Shown piece after piece: positions 1 through 11,159 of a DNA stretch of 64,000 nt. Origin of the DNA: Camillea tinctor (taxonomy: Eukaryota; Ascomycota; Sordariomycetes; Xylariales; Xylariaceae). The position numbers were made by a program, and so were the translations under genes. The stretch is from positions 312,945 to 376,944 of the forward strand of contig MU394054.1 in assembly GCA_022578605.1 (NCBI GenBank), given 5' to 3'. Under the pieces are notes generated by a model that worked only from the letters and a program-made list of their open reading frames with translations, did no database searches and was not told the origin of the DNA. The stretch's first letter is position 1, and every line of letters begins with the position of its first letter.

Positions 1-478
1 AAAGAAAGTGATACTGAAGCACGGAAATGCAAGTCATTACCTAGTCGGACTCTCTATGTAGGCAAGTAAGTAGCTCTAATGAGAATAAAACAACGTGACA
101 AAAAGCCTAGGCTCTTTCCTGGCTACCCCAGTACACCAAATCACCTCTGCTCTGCAAGGTATCCATCCATCCATTTCATTCCATCCCTCTCTCCGCCTTC
201 CCTTCAACCTGCCTTTGCGGACAGGACGGGGGTCACTAATACAATAAGTACAAAGTTCAGTTTTCGTAAGTAGCGCAACGCAATGTAAAACACAAACGCG
301 TAACCGAGCTTTTTTAAAAAAGAACGAAAAAGCACAGAAAAGGAAAAACGTCCCTTGCAAAAGAAAAGAAAAAGAAGCGAAATCCTATCTTAATTCATTA
401 ATCACATCACGTATCCCTTCCATATCTCATCCAGCCCATCCATCATCTACCCATGCTTCGCTCCCCTTACCTCCCGTA
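1..478. other. Window edge and 3' flank of chk1
   Basis: No coding frame here looks real; the short frames on both strands have no recognisable domain. The stretch is AT-rich with oligo-A runs and probably holds the 3' untranslated region of the leftward kinase gene that ends at 479. Confidence 0.5.
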
Positions 479-2245
479 TTAAAGCCCTGGTTTATACACG
501 CCGTCCTTGCACAGCAGCACGACCTTCTTGAAGAAGCGTCTCCACTCGAGCGGATCGCCCTTGACCTTCACAAACCGCACCTCGAGCAGGCCACCGCCGA
601 CGGCGCCCTGCAAGTCGGCGGGCACATGGTACCTGTCGACGAGGATCTCGCCGTGGAGGCCCTGCTTGCGCTCGTCGATAGTGCGGACCTTGAAGGAGGA
701 CACCCTATCGCCCTCGCCGACGTGCGGGGGGCCGGGGGGCAGGGGCACGTTGAGGTTGTGCAGGGCGTCGCTGAGCATCTGGGCGAGCAGCTGGGGGGGC
801 ATGTGGGAGAAGAAGCGGGTGAAGGAGTGGGCGGGGACGATGTCGTGGAAGTGGCGCGCGCGCTGGGTGAGGGTCAGGGGCACGACGCCGGGCGTCTGCG
901 AGAACTGGCTCATCGACGGCTCCTCGGCCAGCGCGTCGAAGAAGTTAGCTGACTGCGTGGTGGCGTCGGGGAGCGCCGAGTTGGAGATGGGCTGCGTGGA
1001 CGAGACGGCGAGCATGCCCAAGGAGCGCAGCGTCGGCCGCTCCCAGTCGAAGAGCACGTCGTTGATCGGCGTCTCGGGCTGCGAGAAGGACACCTTGTGG
1101 TGGAGCGCCGGGGCGGTGCTGTCGATGTCCATGGCGTCCGGGAGTGGGAGGGAGGAACGCTGGGAGGACCGGGGGCGCTGGCTGAAGTCGATGTGCAGAT
1201 TCTCGAGCATCCTGGTAGCGACATTAAGGGGATCGCAGATCTGACCGTCGTCGGCAAGGTATGGGTTACGGCGGGTGTACCAAGGATGCTGTCGTATCTG
1301 GGCAAAAGTGAATCGCCTCTTGGGCTCGATGTTGATCATGCCCCTGAGTAGGGAGAGTGCATCCGCTGGTATCTTCTCCCATAGGCTGTCCGTACTTCGG
1401 CCATTCGTCTTCTTGTACTCTTGAAACTCCCAACTCTGAGGGGTGGGCTCATCCCACGGCGTGTTGCCGACGAGCAAGACGAACAAGATGATACCACATG
1501 ACCATATATCGACTAGTTCCGCCGAGTACTTCATTATCTCCTCGGATTTTCGCTGGGCTCTACCACATGCGAGAACTTCGGGAGCTATGTACGGTGGACT
1601 TCCACACATGGTGCTGCTCTGCTTTCTTTGACCTTTGTACTCGAACATAGTGGCCATGCCAAAGTCTGCCAGTTTCAGGTTGCCGTCTTCCGACATGAGG
1701 ATGTTTTCTGGTTTCAGGTCACGATGCGCAATGCCCTTGGAGTGCATGAAGCTTACGCCGCTGATCAACTGTAGGAAGTAAACATGAGCGATATCCTCGG
1801 TCACACCCTTATCGGCTTCGATCTTGTCGAACAGGTCGCCTCCTTCGGCGTACTCCATGGCTATCCATCTCCAGACGGGATCTTCACCGGTGGCGAACCA
1901 TTCAATCACATTTGGGTGTTGGCCAATGTGAGAATGCAACGAGACCTCCATGGCAATCTGCTTTGCTGAAATGCGGCCATGTTTGGTGGCATACCCTTTG
2001 TGAATCAACTTGACGGCGAAGACTGGTGTGGGTGCATCTAGGGGTATGGCTTTCTTGATGCTGTAAGCGGGGTTAGCGCATATGCGGGTTATATAGACAA
2101 GATACCTCTGTAGGCCATATAGGGATGTACACCAGGTTAGTGTATAAGCGCCAACTTACGATGCATAGGCTCCTCTTCCAATGGTTTTCGAGATTATTCG
2201 GAAGGGGAGATCGGTGGGAAGTGGGTCCAACTGAGACTGTTGCAT
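479..2245 (-). CDS. chk1: Checkpoint serine/threonine kinase Chk1
   Basis: Protein of 555 residues from two exons (2245-2160 and 2060-479) with a 99-base intron (donor GTAAGT, acceptor TTACAG). The start at 2245 gives MQQSQLDPLPTDLPF and supplies the glycine-rich loop IGRGAYAS, which is missing if the gene is started inside exon 2. Visible motifs: lysine K46 in VFAVK, HRDLKPEN with catalytic D143, DFG at D161, and CGSPPYIAPE at the activation segment. The C-terminal 100 or so residues, ending VYKPGL, look like the Chk1 KA1-type autoinhibitory domain. Family knowledge: Chk1 acts in the nucleus downstream of ATR/Mec1-type kinases and delays mitosis after DNA damage or stalled replication. The 3' third of the gene is much more GC-rich than the kinase domain. 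It is divergent from the E2 gene at 3719. Length matches other filamentous-fungal Chk1 proteins. Confidence 0.96.
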
Positions 2246-3718
2246 TGTTGTCGTCTATCTCTATGGTCAATTCAAGGTGTATCAAATGTGTATAGACATC
2301 AACCAATGTGTACGATAGGAATATACGATGGAGCGAGCCGTAGTTGGTACTAGCTGGTAGCTGGACTAGCGCATGTGATATCCTAATAAGGAAGGATGGG
2401 AGAGAGAGAATGTGGTGTATATTGTACTGATATGCAATGCAATGGAAAAAAGAGAAAAAAAAAGAAAAGAAACAAAAACAGCGAACTTATATATAAAACG
2501 ATACAGTATTTCTAGTCTTAGTCTAGATTCATACATGTATGTCTGTATATATATATATATCGTAGGTAAACAACAAATAACACGAATGACTCACCATATT
2601 GATTTATAAACGCGTATGATCGCGCTGGAGCCAAAATCAATTAAACTGTCCCGAGTCCGAGACTAGGACCCGTTATGTGTGTAGCTGTACTGTATGTAAT
2701 GAGAGATGGTCAGTGTTGAGGGTGTTATGAGAGTTGGTAAGGATGAAGGTGTGGTAAGTAGTATGGATGGGGGTGGGTTTTTGAGAATGTCTTGCGTTTC
2801 TTCCCGGATTCATTGGCTGCAAGAAATAATTCCCTGCTAGGATTTAGAGGACGTTAGGGAAACTTACCTCCACAAACACCCCACCTAAATCCATTTGCTG
2901 CCTGCCGTTAGTGTACCTGGGTGTATAGCGTACCAGGATGTATACCTACTAAGACCCACAGCAAGGGTCCTGTCACTTCCAATTCATCATCGTGCCTGCT
3001 GTCAGCACCTGACGAGGCTTATCATCATCTTATCGCTTTCGTTATCGCTGTGGTTGCCATAGGCCTGCAGTGTAGATCCGGCGGGACAACCATCGTTTTT
3101 TTTTTTTGCTGGCCATTGTTTACCTGCAGGTGTTAGTCGGGTGTCACTAACACAGCTTACCTTTTTTCTTCTTCTTCTCCCCCCGTTCTCACCTCCTCTT
3201 CCTCCTCCCCATTCTCTTATTTTTGTGAACCTCACATTTCCCTAAGAGATATCAGTTCATCACTCACTCCTCAGAAAAAAAAGGTCAGTACAATTCATGT
3301 TGTAGTCACAATTGTTTGATTTGGTATTGCATTTGTGTGTGTTTTTGTTCCTCTTGTATTGTCTTGTCTGTCTTATATTGTTTCACGGCAACTTCACCCA
3401 ACTAGTTGGTGAACTTGGACTTGAACTGGATCAAAGCGAGTGATTACAACTCATTCTTACTTTAAGAGAAACCCACTGAAGACTAACAGCCACCACACAT
3501 TCCAGTCCAGGTCACTTCTCTTTCTCTTTCCGACCTCTGTTAGCCTCCTCCACCTCCAATTGTACCATTGTGTGTGCGTCTCGTAGTCCGGAATTGAGCG
3601 GCAACATACCTACCGCCAAAACGACTCGACTCAACTATCATTGTCTTATTCTGATCCGACATTGATCACAAGAACCACCTTCTCTTCCCTAATTTTCAAC
3701 AACAATTACACAAGCACG
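2246..3718. promoter_or_regulatory. Divergent promoter region between chk1 and the E2 gene
   Basis: About 1.47 kb with no supportable gene. It holds a short TA run near 2547-2560 and a long pyrimidine-rich tract at about 3160-3220, the type of CT-rich element common just upstream of fungal transcription starts. The E2 gene's 5' untranslated region probably starts downstream of that tract. Which signals belong to which gene cannot be told from sequence alone. Confidence 0.5.
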
Positions 3719-4411
3719 ATGAGCTTCTCTGCAGAGGACACCCAGAACTCGGCCGCTAAGGTTGGCGGAGCGCGTAAGGGACCCGATGCCCAGAGCGTCA
3801 CCAAGAGGTATGTTACCGTACTGCTCAACCCTGCTTGTCGGATATCAATCAGATCCCCTAGGTACCAGGCAATGCTGACATTTTCACCTCATAGATTGCA
3901 GACCGAACTGATGCAATTGATGACCTCGCCGGCTCCGGGCGTGTCCGCCTTCCCCTCCGCCGACGGCAACCTGATGTCCTGGGGCGCCACCATCGAGGGG
4001 CCCGACGACACCCCGTACGCGGGCCTGACCTTCAAGCTGTCCTTCGCCTTCCCCTCAAACTACCCGTACGCCCCGCCCACGGTGTTGTTCAAGACGCCCA
4101 TCTACCACCCCAACGTCGACTTCTCGGGCCGCATTTGCTTGGACATCCTTAAGGATAAGTGGACCGCTGCATACAACACCCAGACTGTGCTGCTCAGTCT
4201 GCAGAGTCTGCTGGGTGAGCCGAACAAGTGAGTTGCTATTCCGTGCACACGCAATCGTTAGGAATATATCGTGTATATTACTCTCGTGCTAACTTACTAC
4301 CTCTGCAGCTCGTCCCCTCTGAATGGAGAGGCCGCTGAGCTCTGGGATAAGGACGCTGAAGAGTTCAAGAGAAAGGTTCTGGCTCGTCACCGCGACGTCG
4401 ACGACGACTAA
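3719..4411 (+). CDS. Ubiquitin-conjugating enzyme E2, UBE2C/Ubc11 type
   Basis: Protein of 174 residues from three exons (3719-3807, 3895-4227, 4309-4411) with introns of 87 and 81 bases; phases close exactly. The UBC fold is complete: HPN at 101-103 and catalytic C111 in GRICLDIL. The N-terminal extension of about 28 residues before the UBC core, the sequence [12 protein letters not shown], and the tail [13 protein letters not shown] match the E2-C family (UbcH10 in animals, Ubc11 in yeasts). Family knowledge: this E2 works with the anaphase-promoting complex to prime ubiquitin chains on cyclin B and securin, so it drives mitotic exit. The ATG at 3719 is chosen because the frame upstream of it has only a non-ATG start and no homology. 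It is head-to-head with chk1, another cell-cycle gene. Confidence 0.95.
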
Positions 4412-5150
4412 GTATGAGAACATGATGCATGTTGTACCATAGATTGGATTTCCTTTCTTTTTTTCACGACTATTCGCGTTTACAAAAGGGGAAGGGGAAG
4501 GGGAAGGGGAAGGGGGATAATTTCTTTTTACCGGAGTCCTACCAAAGCATTGGGGAAATGGAGTCGGAACTCTTGTATAGTTGGCCGGCTTCCATGGCGT
4601 CTGCCCTTCGAACCGCCGGGTCACACTAACGTCGTCTTGCATTTACAGGTGGGTTTCAAGGCAGGGAATGAGTACGTTTACTTGCGCATTTGCAGATAGG
4701 GCCGCCCATAGGATCACCTATCAATGTCATGACCGTAGATGATTATTTGTTTCATTGCCCATTTGATTGCTTTGTGTGTCATGCCATGACTGGATATATC
4801 TCTGGTAAGCATTGGGTCACAGCCCTTGGATCACAACCCCTCACCTCACTAGAAGCGATCGAGCACACGGGGCCAGAGACATAACTGCATTGCATGCAAA
4901 CAGTATCGCTGAACACTCACACAGCCGCGCATAACAGCATCGCACATTGGTAGGCGTTCACAGGTCTTGATTCATCGACTAGTGAAACTGAATACCATGA
5001 AGAAGCCAGGAAGGAACTCCGAAACCATGCCCTACGCGAACCCAGCCGGTATCTCTCTCAAGTCAGGGGAAACCTTTTTATCGTATAATGTTGTTTTTTC
5101 TTTTCTTCTTTCCTTTCATTGACCCTTTAGTCTACCGATACTGCCACCCC
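4412..5150. other. 3' flanks of converging E2 and eL31 genes
   Basis: No credible gene. The left part is the 3' untranslated region of the E2 gene and carries a GGGGAA tandem repeat. The right part is AT-rich up to the eL31 stop. Short frames here show no domain and are not called. Confidence 0.5.
4485..4516. repeat. GGGGAA microsatellite
   Basis: About five tandem copies of GGGGAA on the plus strand, roughly 75 bases after the E2 stop codon and so probably in its 3' untranslated region. Confidence 0.9.
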
Positions 5151-5822
5151 TTACTCCTCGACAATGGCTGTCACCAGACCCTTGGGGTTCTTGACATTGA
5201 CGGCCTGGACGTAGCTGTAGAGCTTCTCCTTGGCATCCTCCTCGTCGTTTCGTCTTCGGCTGATCCGGACGCGGAGTCTGTATGGGACACCCTTGATACC
5301 GCTCTCCCAGACCTTCTTGTTCAGCTGGGGGTCGATGCGGACGTCCGAGGTTTGCTGCGGTTCGGAAAACTCCAGGTTAGTTTGGGTTCGGCCCCTCAGA
5401 TGCATATGTATAGTGGGGGAAGGCGAAGTGAATTCGTATCGCATTTACGGGATAGAATTTTCGGCACGGGATATGAAGAAGGTATAGGTATAATCTGATA
5501 GGATTGGACTGGGAGGGATCTTGGTTTCTCTTCGTACCATAGCCTTCTGCGCAAACGCCTTGATCTCCTTGATGGCGCGGGGAGCCCGCTTCTTGAAGGT
5601 GACACCGTGCAGCTTTAAAATCATTTCAATCCGTCAGCGAAACTTGTCTCGGAGGCGCCCAATTTGATCAATTTCTCCATCGCAATTGCTCATCGTCTCG
5701 GGATTTCGCCAGATTCATGGGAAACGTACTCTCTTGTGGAGGTGGATGGTGTACTCGCGGGCCACGACCTGGTCGATGGCGGACTTGCCGGCAGGCTTCT
5801 TTCCCTTCGTCGTCGACGACAT
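5151..5822 (-). CDS. rpl31: 60S ribosomal protein eL31
   Basis: Protein of 123 residues from three coding exons (5822-5730, 5612-5538, 5354-5151) with introns of 117 and 183 bases, both in phase 0. The order [10 protein letters not shown], then [15 protein letters not shown], then [13 protein letters not shown], then [15 protein letters not shown] identifies eL31 unambiguously. eL31 lies near the exit of the polypeptide tunnel on the large subunit. The small first coding exon and several introns are typical of fungal ribosomal-protein genes. A further intron lies in the 5' untranslated region (listed separately). The longest intron was checked for C/D-box snoRNA signals and none was convincing. 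Confidence 0.97.
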
Positions 5823-5833
5823 TTTTGTTCGGG

Positions 5834-5918
5834 CTAGGAAAAAAAGGGACAGAGTTGTTAGTATCCTGAGAAGGACCGGCGAAGTACGATCGAGCGCAGG
5901 TGGTGAAAATTGGCTTAC
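5834..5918 (-). other. Probable 5'-UTR intron of the eL31 gene
   Basis: On the minus strand a GTAAGC donor (from 5918) is followed by a GATACTAAC branch-like element and a pyrimidine-rich tract ending TTCCTAG at 5834, 11 bases before the ATG. The 85-base size and all three signals fit the introns seen elsewhere in the window. Introns in ribosomal-protein leaders are common in fungi. Confidence 0.7.
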
Positions 5919-7206
5919 TTCGGTGGGTGTCTGGGTGGTTGTCGGAAAATGTCGAGGATCGTTGAGGTGTGGTTGGCCTTACAAAATATTGGAGGGAGTG
6001 GTAGGAGAAGAAAAAAAATACCTATGTGGGAAAGCTGAGGGCAGGAATTTGTGGGCAACCGAACCAATCACGTTAGGGCAAGCGAGGGAAAATCAGGTGT
6101 GGCTAGTGCTGTATGATGGGTAATTGTAGGTTTGTGGCTTTATCATTCCATGCGTTAAAAAAAAAAGATTTAACCTAACCTAAGTAGATGTGGCTCAGGG
6201 CTATCCATGCATGGTACGTACCTAGGTACCTTATGTAGCTTATGTGCTTCAAGTTCTATTCTTCATGTGCTAGTTGTACATACGCTAGCAGTGAACTACA
6301 TTTTACCAAATATCACACTAACGCACGCTACATGTACCTACCTAAGCTGCTAGGTTAGAGAGATGGATGTAGCTTGAATGACAATAACAATTCTTCTTGA
6401 GAGGTTAAAAAAAAAAAAAAATCTATGATTTTGACTCTTTATTTTTCCTTCATGTCTCGTATTATGTACTAGTCGATGTGATATTTAATTTCCAATTCGG
6501 CGACTGGCAAGTGACTTGTGCAAGTGACAGGTTGCATGCAGTGGATAAGGTTTGGGTACCTAAAAAAGATGTAATTTAAAGGTGGTGGTTGTGCCACAAT
6601 GCGTGTCACCCTCTAAAGCCCAGCCACCCTAGCACCTAATTTGACAGAAAAGAAGAACAGGGGAAGTCAAGAAGGAAAGCAGGAATCAGGAATTACCTAG
6701 TTGTACCTACCTAGGTATTGTAGTAGGTAGACATCACGATCATCAAACCTTCTTTTTTTCAAGGCTTTGCCAATTTGAAACTTTTCTCAACCCCAACAAC
6801 ATACACATAGACACACACACATCAATACGACCTTATCCGATCCGATCGTTCTGCGCATTGCGCAATTCCATTCGTTTTACGAGGGGGTTTAGATGGTTTT
6901 CTGGCAATACTTTATTTGTTTTTCTTGTCATTTGAACTGAGGAAATCAAATAACCATAACCATAACCATAACAACAGCCACCACTAATCTTCATCGTTTG
7001 CCCCATCGAACAACAAAACACGACAACAAATCGCAATTGGGAACCGATCCTGCCCACCTATCGCCCGCCTCACTTTTTCTTTTTCTTTTTTTTTTCTTTT
7101 CGCGCAGCAAGTACTGCACGATTACTGCATCGCTCCCGTCTCCATCTCGACCCCTCACTTTTAATAACTATCAAAAACGAGTAATTCAACACGAATACTG
7201 CAAAAG
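5919..7206. promoter_or_regulatory. Divergent intergenic region between eL31 and the Rax1-like gene
   Basis: No gene supported. It contains a 15-base oligo-A at 6407-6421, several copies of a TACCTAGGTA-type motif (6218-6230, 6331-6345, 6704-6717) and an ATAACC tandem repeat. The last 130 bases before 7207 are CT-rich and look like a leader. Confidence 0.5.
6950..6972. repeat. ATAACC tandem repeat
   Basis: Nearly four head-to-tail copies of ATAACC, about 235 bases upstream of the Rax1-like start codon. It resembles a telomere-like hexamer only loosely and is not the TTAGGG repeat. Confidence 0.85.
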
Positions 7207-8442
7207 ATGGCACTTGAAGGACGAGGCCCTCCATCGGAGACGAATTCTCCATCACCTCTCCCAGATGTGACCCGAAATCGATTACCAACTCTCTTCGAGG
7301 TCCTGAGTCGTCGCACGCACCCTCCTGTCGATCTGTTCTCGTTTTATATCTACATGCGCGACCAGCAACGATCTGTGGACTATCTCGATTTTTGGTAAGG
7401 TTGCTTGGGTATCGGCGCTCGGAACACGCACTGACAGGAATCAACCCACAGGCTTGATGTTGCGCAGCACATGTCCCTTTGCCGTCATTATGTGCGAGAG
7501 CTACGGAGATCGGTGCTTGTCGGCACACCTGATATCGAGAAGGAGGAGTCGAAGCGCTCGTCGAGAGCTCTGGAGGCGCTGGGCGATATGAGCCACTCAC
7601 CCGCCGGGCCATCGATGTACCCCTCCGAAAAGGAACGGGAGCAGAATGCGCAAATGTCGGCATACCTTAGAGAGCAGCCTGCGCACGACTCCCCACAAAG
7701 CAGCCAAGAGCGCAGAGCGCGGGCTAGCACTCAGCTCAGCGCTGGCACCCCGTACAACTTGACGTCAGACTCCAACTCGCCCGCTCATACTGTTGCTAGG
7801 GAAGATATTAGAGCGTCCGCCGAGAAGATCCTGTACACTTTCTTGCTGCCGGGGGCCGAGCGAGAGATTACGCTGCCCGGTTCCATCACTATCGACATCA
7901 CCACCGCTATCGAGCAAGATGGACGTGATGACCCCGAAGTGTTCGACGTGGCTAAGGATTACGTCTTCCAGGCTATGGAGCGGGACGCTTTCCCTGGATT
8001 TCTTCGAGCCCGTGCTCTGGGCAACCTCATCCCTCCTACCATCATTGCGAGATTGATTATTGGTCTGATCGCAATGTTCGGTGCTTTCTGGACGGCTTTC
8101 GTCCTCATATTCCTCGATTACTCCCGTCTTACTCGTTGCTGGGTTCGTAGTATTCATTTTAAACTTTAGCATACACATCTGGCCATAAGCTAACCGAGAA
8201 TACAGGAAATACTTCCTTTCACTGTGGGTGTATACTTCCTAGCGTCCTACCAGTACTCGCTAGACCCCATCATGGCTCTCCTCGGCTTTACCGAGTACAC
8301 GCCTTTCAACTTCTCTCGCATCCGCGAGCCGTATGTCCGGAAGTTGCTAGTCAAGCGCTCCATCATGGTGCTCGCCGCGACGGTGCTGATAGATGCGGCT
8401 TTCTGCGTGTTGTTCATCCTGGTACCCGGAAAGAGGCTATGA
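7207..8442 (+). CDS. Rax1-like RGS-domain membrane protein
   Basis: Protein of 371 residues from three exons (7207-7394, 7452-8142, 8206-8442) with introns of 57 and 63 bases. The N-terminal part (LPTLFEVLSRRTHPPVDLFSFYIYM, then SVDYLDFWLDVAQH) is the first half of an RGS domain. A serine-rich insertion at about residues 90-165 follows, then the second half (EKILYTFLLPGAE to VFQAMERDAFPGFLRA). Three hydrophobic segments follow, at about residues 260-290, 294-315 and 345-367. This is the layout of fungal Rax1-type proteins (bud-site selection and polarity in yeast, G-protein signalling in moulds). The second intron uses the uncommon donor GTTCGT; the reading frame and a CTAAC branch site support it. 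Without splicing, the frame stops at 8169 and loses two membrane segments. Assignment to the Rax1 group is by remembered architecture. Confidence 0.88.
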
Positions 8443-10177
8443 AAAGTTGCAAACTTGAGAAATCGGGTTTTCTCCTCTGAACTACTCATTTCATTGTCTT
8501 CTCTTCCGTAGCAACATCGCTACAGCTACCATACTTACGACGCTATGAATATAAAAAAAAACACTTACTTCTTTGTTTCTTTTTTTCTCTCCCGCTATTC
8601 ACCCGGAGTTCTCAAGAAAAGGTCTAGCCATGCGAATCGCGAAGCATTTCATCACCCTATCTATTTGTCGTCTTTCTCTTTTCCCTGCTTGTCTGAATAA
8701 CTGCATCCGCTCCTATTATCGTTAGGAATCGAAGAGGAGGAGTAATGCAGGTGCCTGTCACATTGAGACTATGCTGGACTACATCGTCGCCCGCGGGAAG
8801 CCGCACATTAAGCTTATCCCCCAGCCCTTGCGTCGTTGTGAGCTTAGTGGGTAAAAGATGGAAATCGAGGAGGGAAAGATGGAGGGGGCCGGAGTTTTTG
8901 GCGTGGTGGCATGGCTTTCGATATTTCGTTCCCCCCTTATTTGGGCTTTTCGTGTTATATGTTCTTTACTACTACCCTGTTCGATTTCTCTCATAAGCAG
9001 CCGATGGGGGAGGAAAAAAAAATGAGAGAGTAAAGAGGATTTGTTACTTGACCTTTTTAAAGAAATAACCCTTTACTGGTCAATGACTTGCGTTTTTTCT
9101 TTCATTTCATTTTCTCTTCTCCACGTCCAATTTTGTCACATGGTTTACTAAGGAAGAGGGGGGAGAGGTGAAGATGATATACCAAACTGTGGAAGGGGGT
9201 TTTGCTTCTAGGTCTTTATACTGCGTATAATACCAATAATACTTCAAGTGCCTACCCGAGTTAACCTGGAAAAAACAAACAACGCGTCATATGAACAATT
9301 ACATTCCTCCTCTCCCCTTTATTCTTTTCTCTATTCTCTTGGTTTTGTCTTCTTTTAATAGACGCTTAAAAACGGAACTATCTTTTTCTTCACTTCTTCG
9401 CTGGGTCTGCGATTAAAAAGAGTGGACGATTACGGTCTAGAGAGGATTCATGTGCTAAAGCGGGAATATTGTTTGCAAAGCCGCATAGTGTAATGGGAGT
9501 TTAGGAGAGAGCTAGAGATTGACGAAGAGAAGAGAAAGAATGGGATTTGTTTAGTATAGGTTTAGTTATGAGATGGGGAAGTTGAGGTAATATCAAGTCA
9601 TTACTATTCTTCTCTCTTTTTAACTATGCTCGCGTGGTGAAGGAAAGTGGTTCTGGTCTTTTCACGTTCATACCCCGACTTTATGTATATGTCCGTTTTC
9701 GTATATTTATAGACCAAGAACCCGTGCCTATGGGCACATCTTGATATATGATAAAGGAGGTGGGGATAGGCAAATACGTCAATATAGATTAGGATGGTCT
9801 CTTAGTCAGTCGTATGCATTTGCTTTTCATGGATTGCTGTCTCCTTCTACCATAGAACGATTATCCTCTTCGTCGAGCTGTGGATGTCTACTTTTGGAAG
9901 TATTCTGTACACATGTGGTCCCTTAACAAGCAAAGCCGCTTATCTTTGCATAGCCATCGATATACGCATCTACTACGTATCCATATGGCCCTTGTCTCTT
10001 TTTGGCTTTCCCTCAGATAATAATGGGCTATTATCTTCCGCCCTACCGTTCTGCATACTAGCTTGATATGTGTCTATTTTATGGCGTGCCCTCTTGAGGT
10101 TTAGGTCGGAACACGGCCACGAACTGATGTAGCTTGCCCTCGTCGTTACCCGGGCGCGCTTCTTGGCTATCACGTTC
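8443..10177. other. Gene-free stretch between converging Rax1-like and csn7 genes
   Basis: Several short frames occur but none shows a domain or coding-like composition. The region is T-rich with many TTTCTT runs, probably two long 3' untranslated regions plus spacer. I see no promoter, RNA gene or repeat that stands out. Confidence 0.45.
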
Positions 10178-11159
10178 CTAGAGCTTCCGCCGACTCGCAC
10201 GTTTCTTGCCCGGGCCGCCTAGGGAGGCGCCACCGCCGTTGCTGCCGTATTCTCCATCGTCCTGATCATCCTCGTCTAGGTCCATGGCCTCGTCATCGTC
10301 TAGCCCCGGCTCCAGACTGCCGCTGCTACGCTTCCCGCCGAACCGCGAACCGCGCAGGGCTCGGTTGATGATGGCGCTCTGGCCACGCCCGTGGGCTGAG
10401 TGCTCTGCGTTCTGCTCCTCCTCCACTAGCCGGGCTTGGAGGGCTTCCCACGCTCTCTTATCGGCGTGGCGCTGCGCTGCGGCGGCCCGGATAGCAGAGA
10501 TCTGGGCCTCGAGGTCCGAGAGAGTATCCGTGCAGCGGCCAGACCAGGCACGCAAAGATGCTAGCATTGAAGGAATCGAGTTAGGCGCCAGGTCTCGCAG
10601 CGGCGAGACGGAAGAGATATGGACGGTCTGGTTACGGGGATCGAGCTGGGCCTCAATAAGACCGGCGTAAACTGCACTGATTATAAGGTCCTCTACAGCA
10701 CGGGAGTCGGGCAGATTAAGGCTCTGTTGTAAGGCTGCGTAGGTCAGGTTGTGTGGATCTTTGGCCAGTGTGAGGACCGACAGCTGTCGTAGCTTGAGCG
10801 CTTGTACATCGTTGAGGTCTGGGAGGTTCGGGGTAGAGGTGTAGGTGGTGTATGTGCCGTGGGAGAATATCTCGAGCAGCGAGAGGTAGACTGCATAGTC
10901 TGGTGCTTCGGAAAGGGCCTGGATCTGGGGCGCCTGCAGGAGCTCGGTAAATACGTAGGTATTGGGGTGGGATGTCGCTTGGGTAACGAGGTCAGCGGCC
11001 GCACGGGGCGCTGTCGCTGATTTGGTGAGAGCTAGGAAAGGCTGCAGAGATAAATTCGTGGTGTTAGTATGTCCGTTTGATACAGGTGAAGTGAACCTTG
11101 TCGTCATCTCACGACATATACCCTACCTCTAATGCGTTTAGAGCTTTGGTCTGCTCCAT
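10178..11159 (-). CDS. csn7: COP9 signalosome complex subunit 7
   Basis: Protein of 298 residues from a 33-base first exon (11159-11127, MEQTKALNALE) and a main exon (11041-10178), joined across an 85-base phase-0 intron with a CATACTAAC branch site. The splice gives NALEPFLALTKSATAPRAAADL, as expected for Csn7; the longer unspliced N-terminus is intronic. A PCI domain spans about residues 45-165 (LSLLEIFSHGTY, LRQLSVLTLAKD, VEDLIISAVYAGLIEAQLDP). An alanine-rich helix follows, then an acidic patch (LDDDEAMDLDEDDQDDGEY) and a basic tail (KKRASRRKL). Family knowledge: Csn7 is a scaffold subunit of the nuclear COP9 signalosome, which removes Nedd8 from cullins and controls development in Aspergillus and Neurospora. 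Confidence 0.93.

Noticed and set aside
626..952. Plus-strand frame of 108 codons inside chk1
   Set aside because: Shadow of the GC-rich 3' part of the kinase gene on the opposite strand; no domain.
5355..5537. Long eL31 intron as a possible snoRNA host
   Set aside because: A CTGA D-box-like word is present, but no RTGATGA C-box or pairing terminal stem was found.
8745..8996. 83-codon frame with a hydrophobic end after the Rax1-like gene
   Set aside because: Lies in a presumed 3' untranslated region, has no family resemblance, and an opposite-strand frame of similar length overlaps it.
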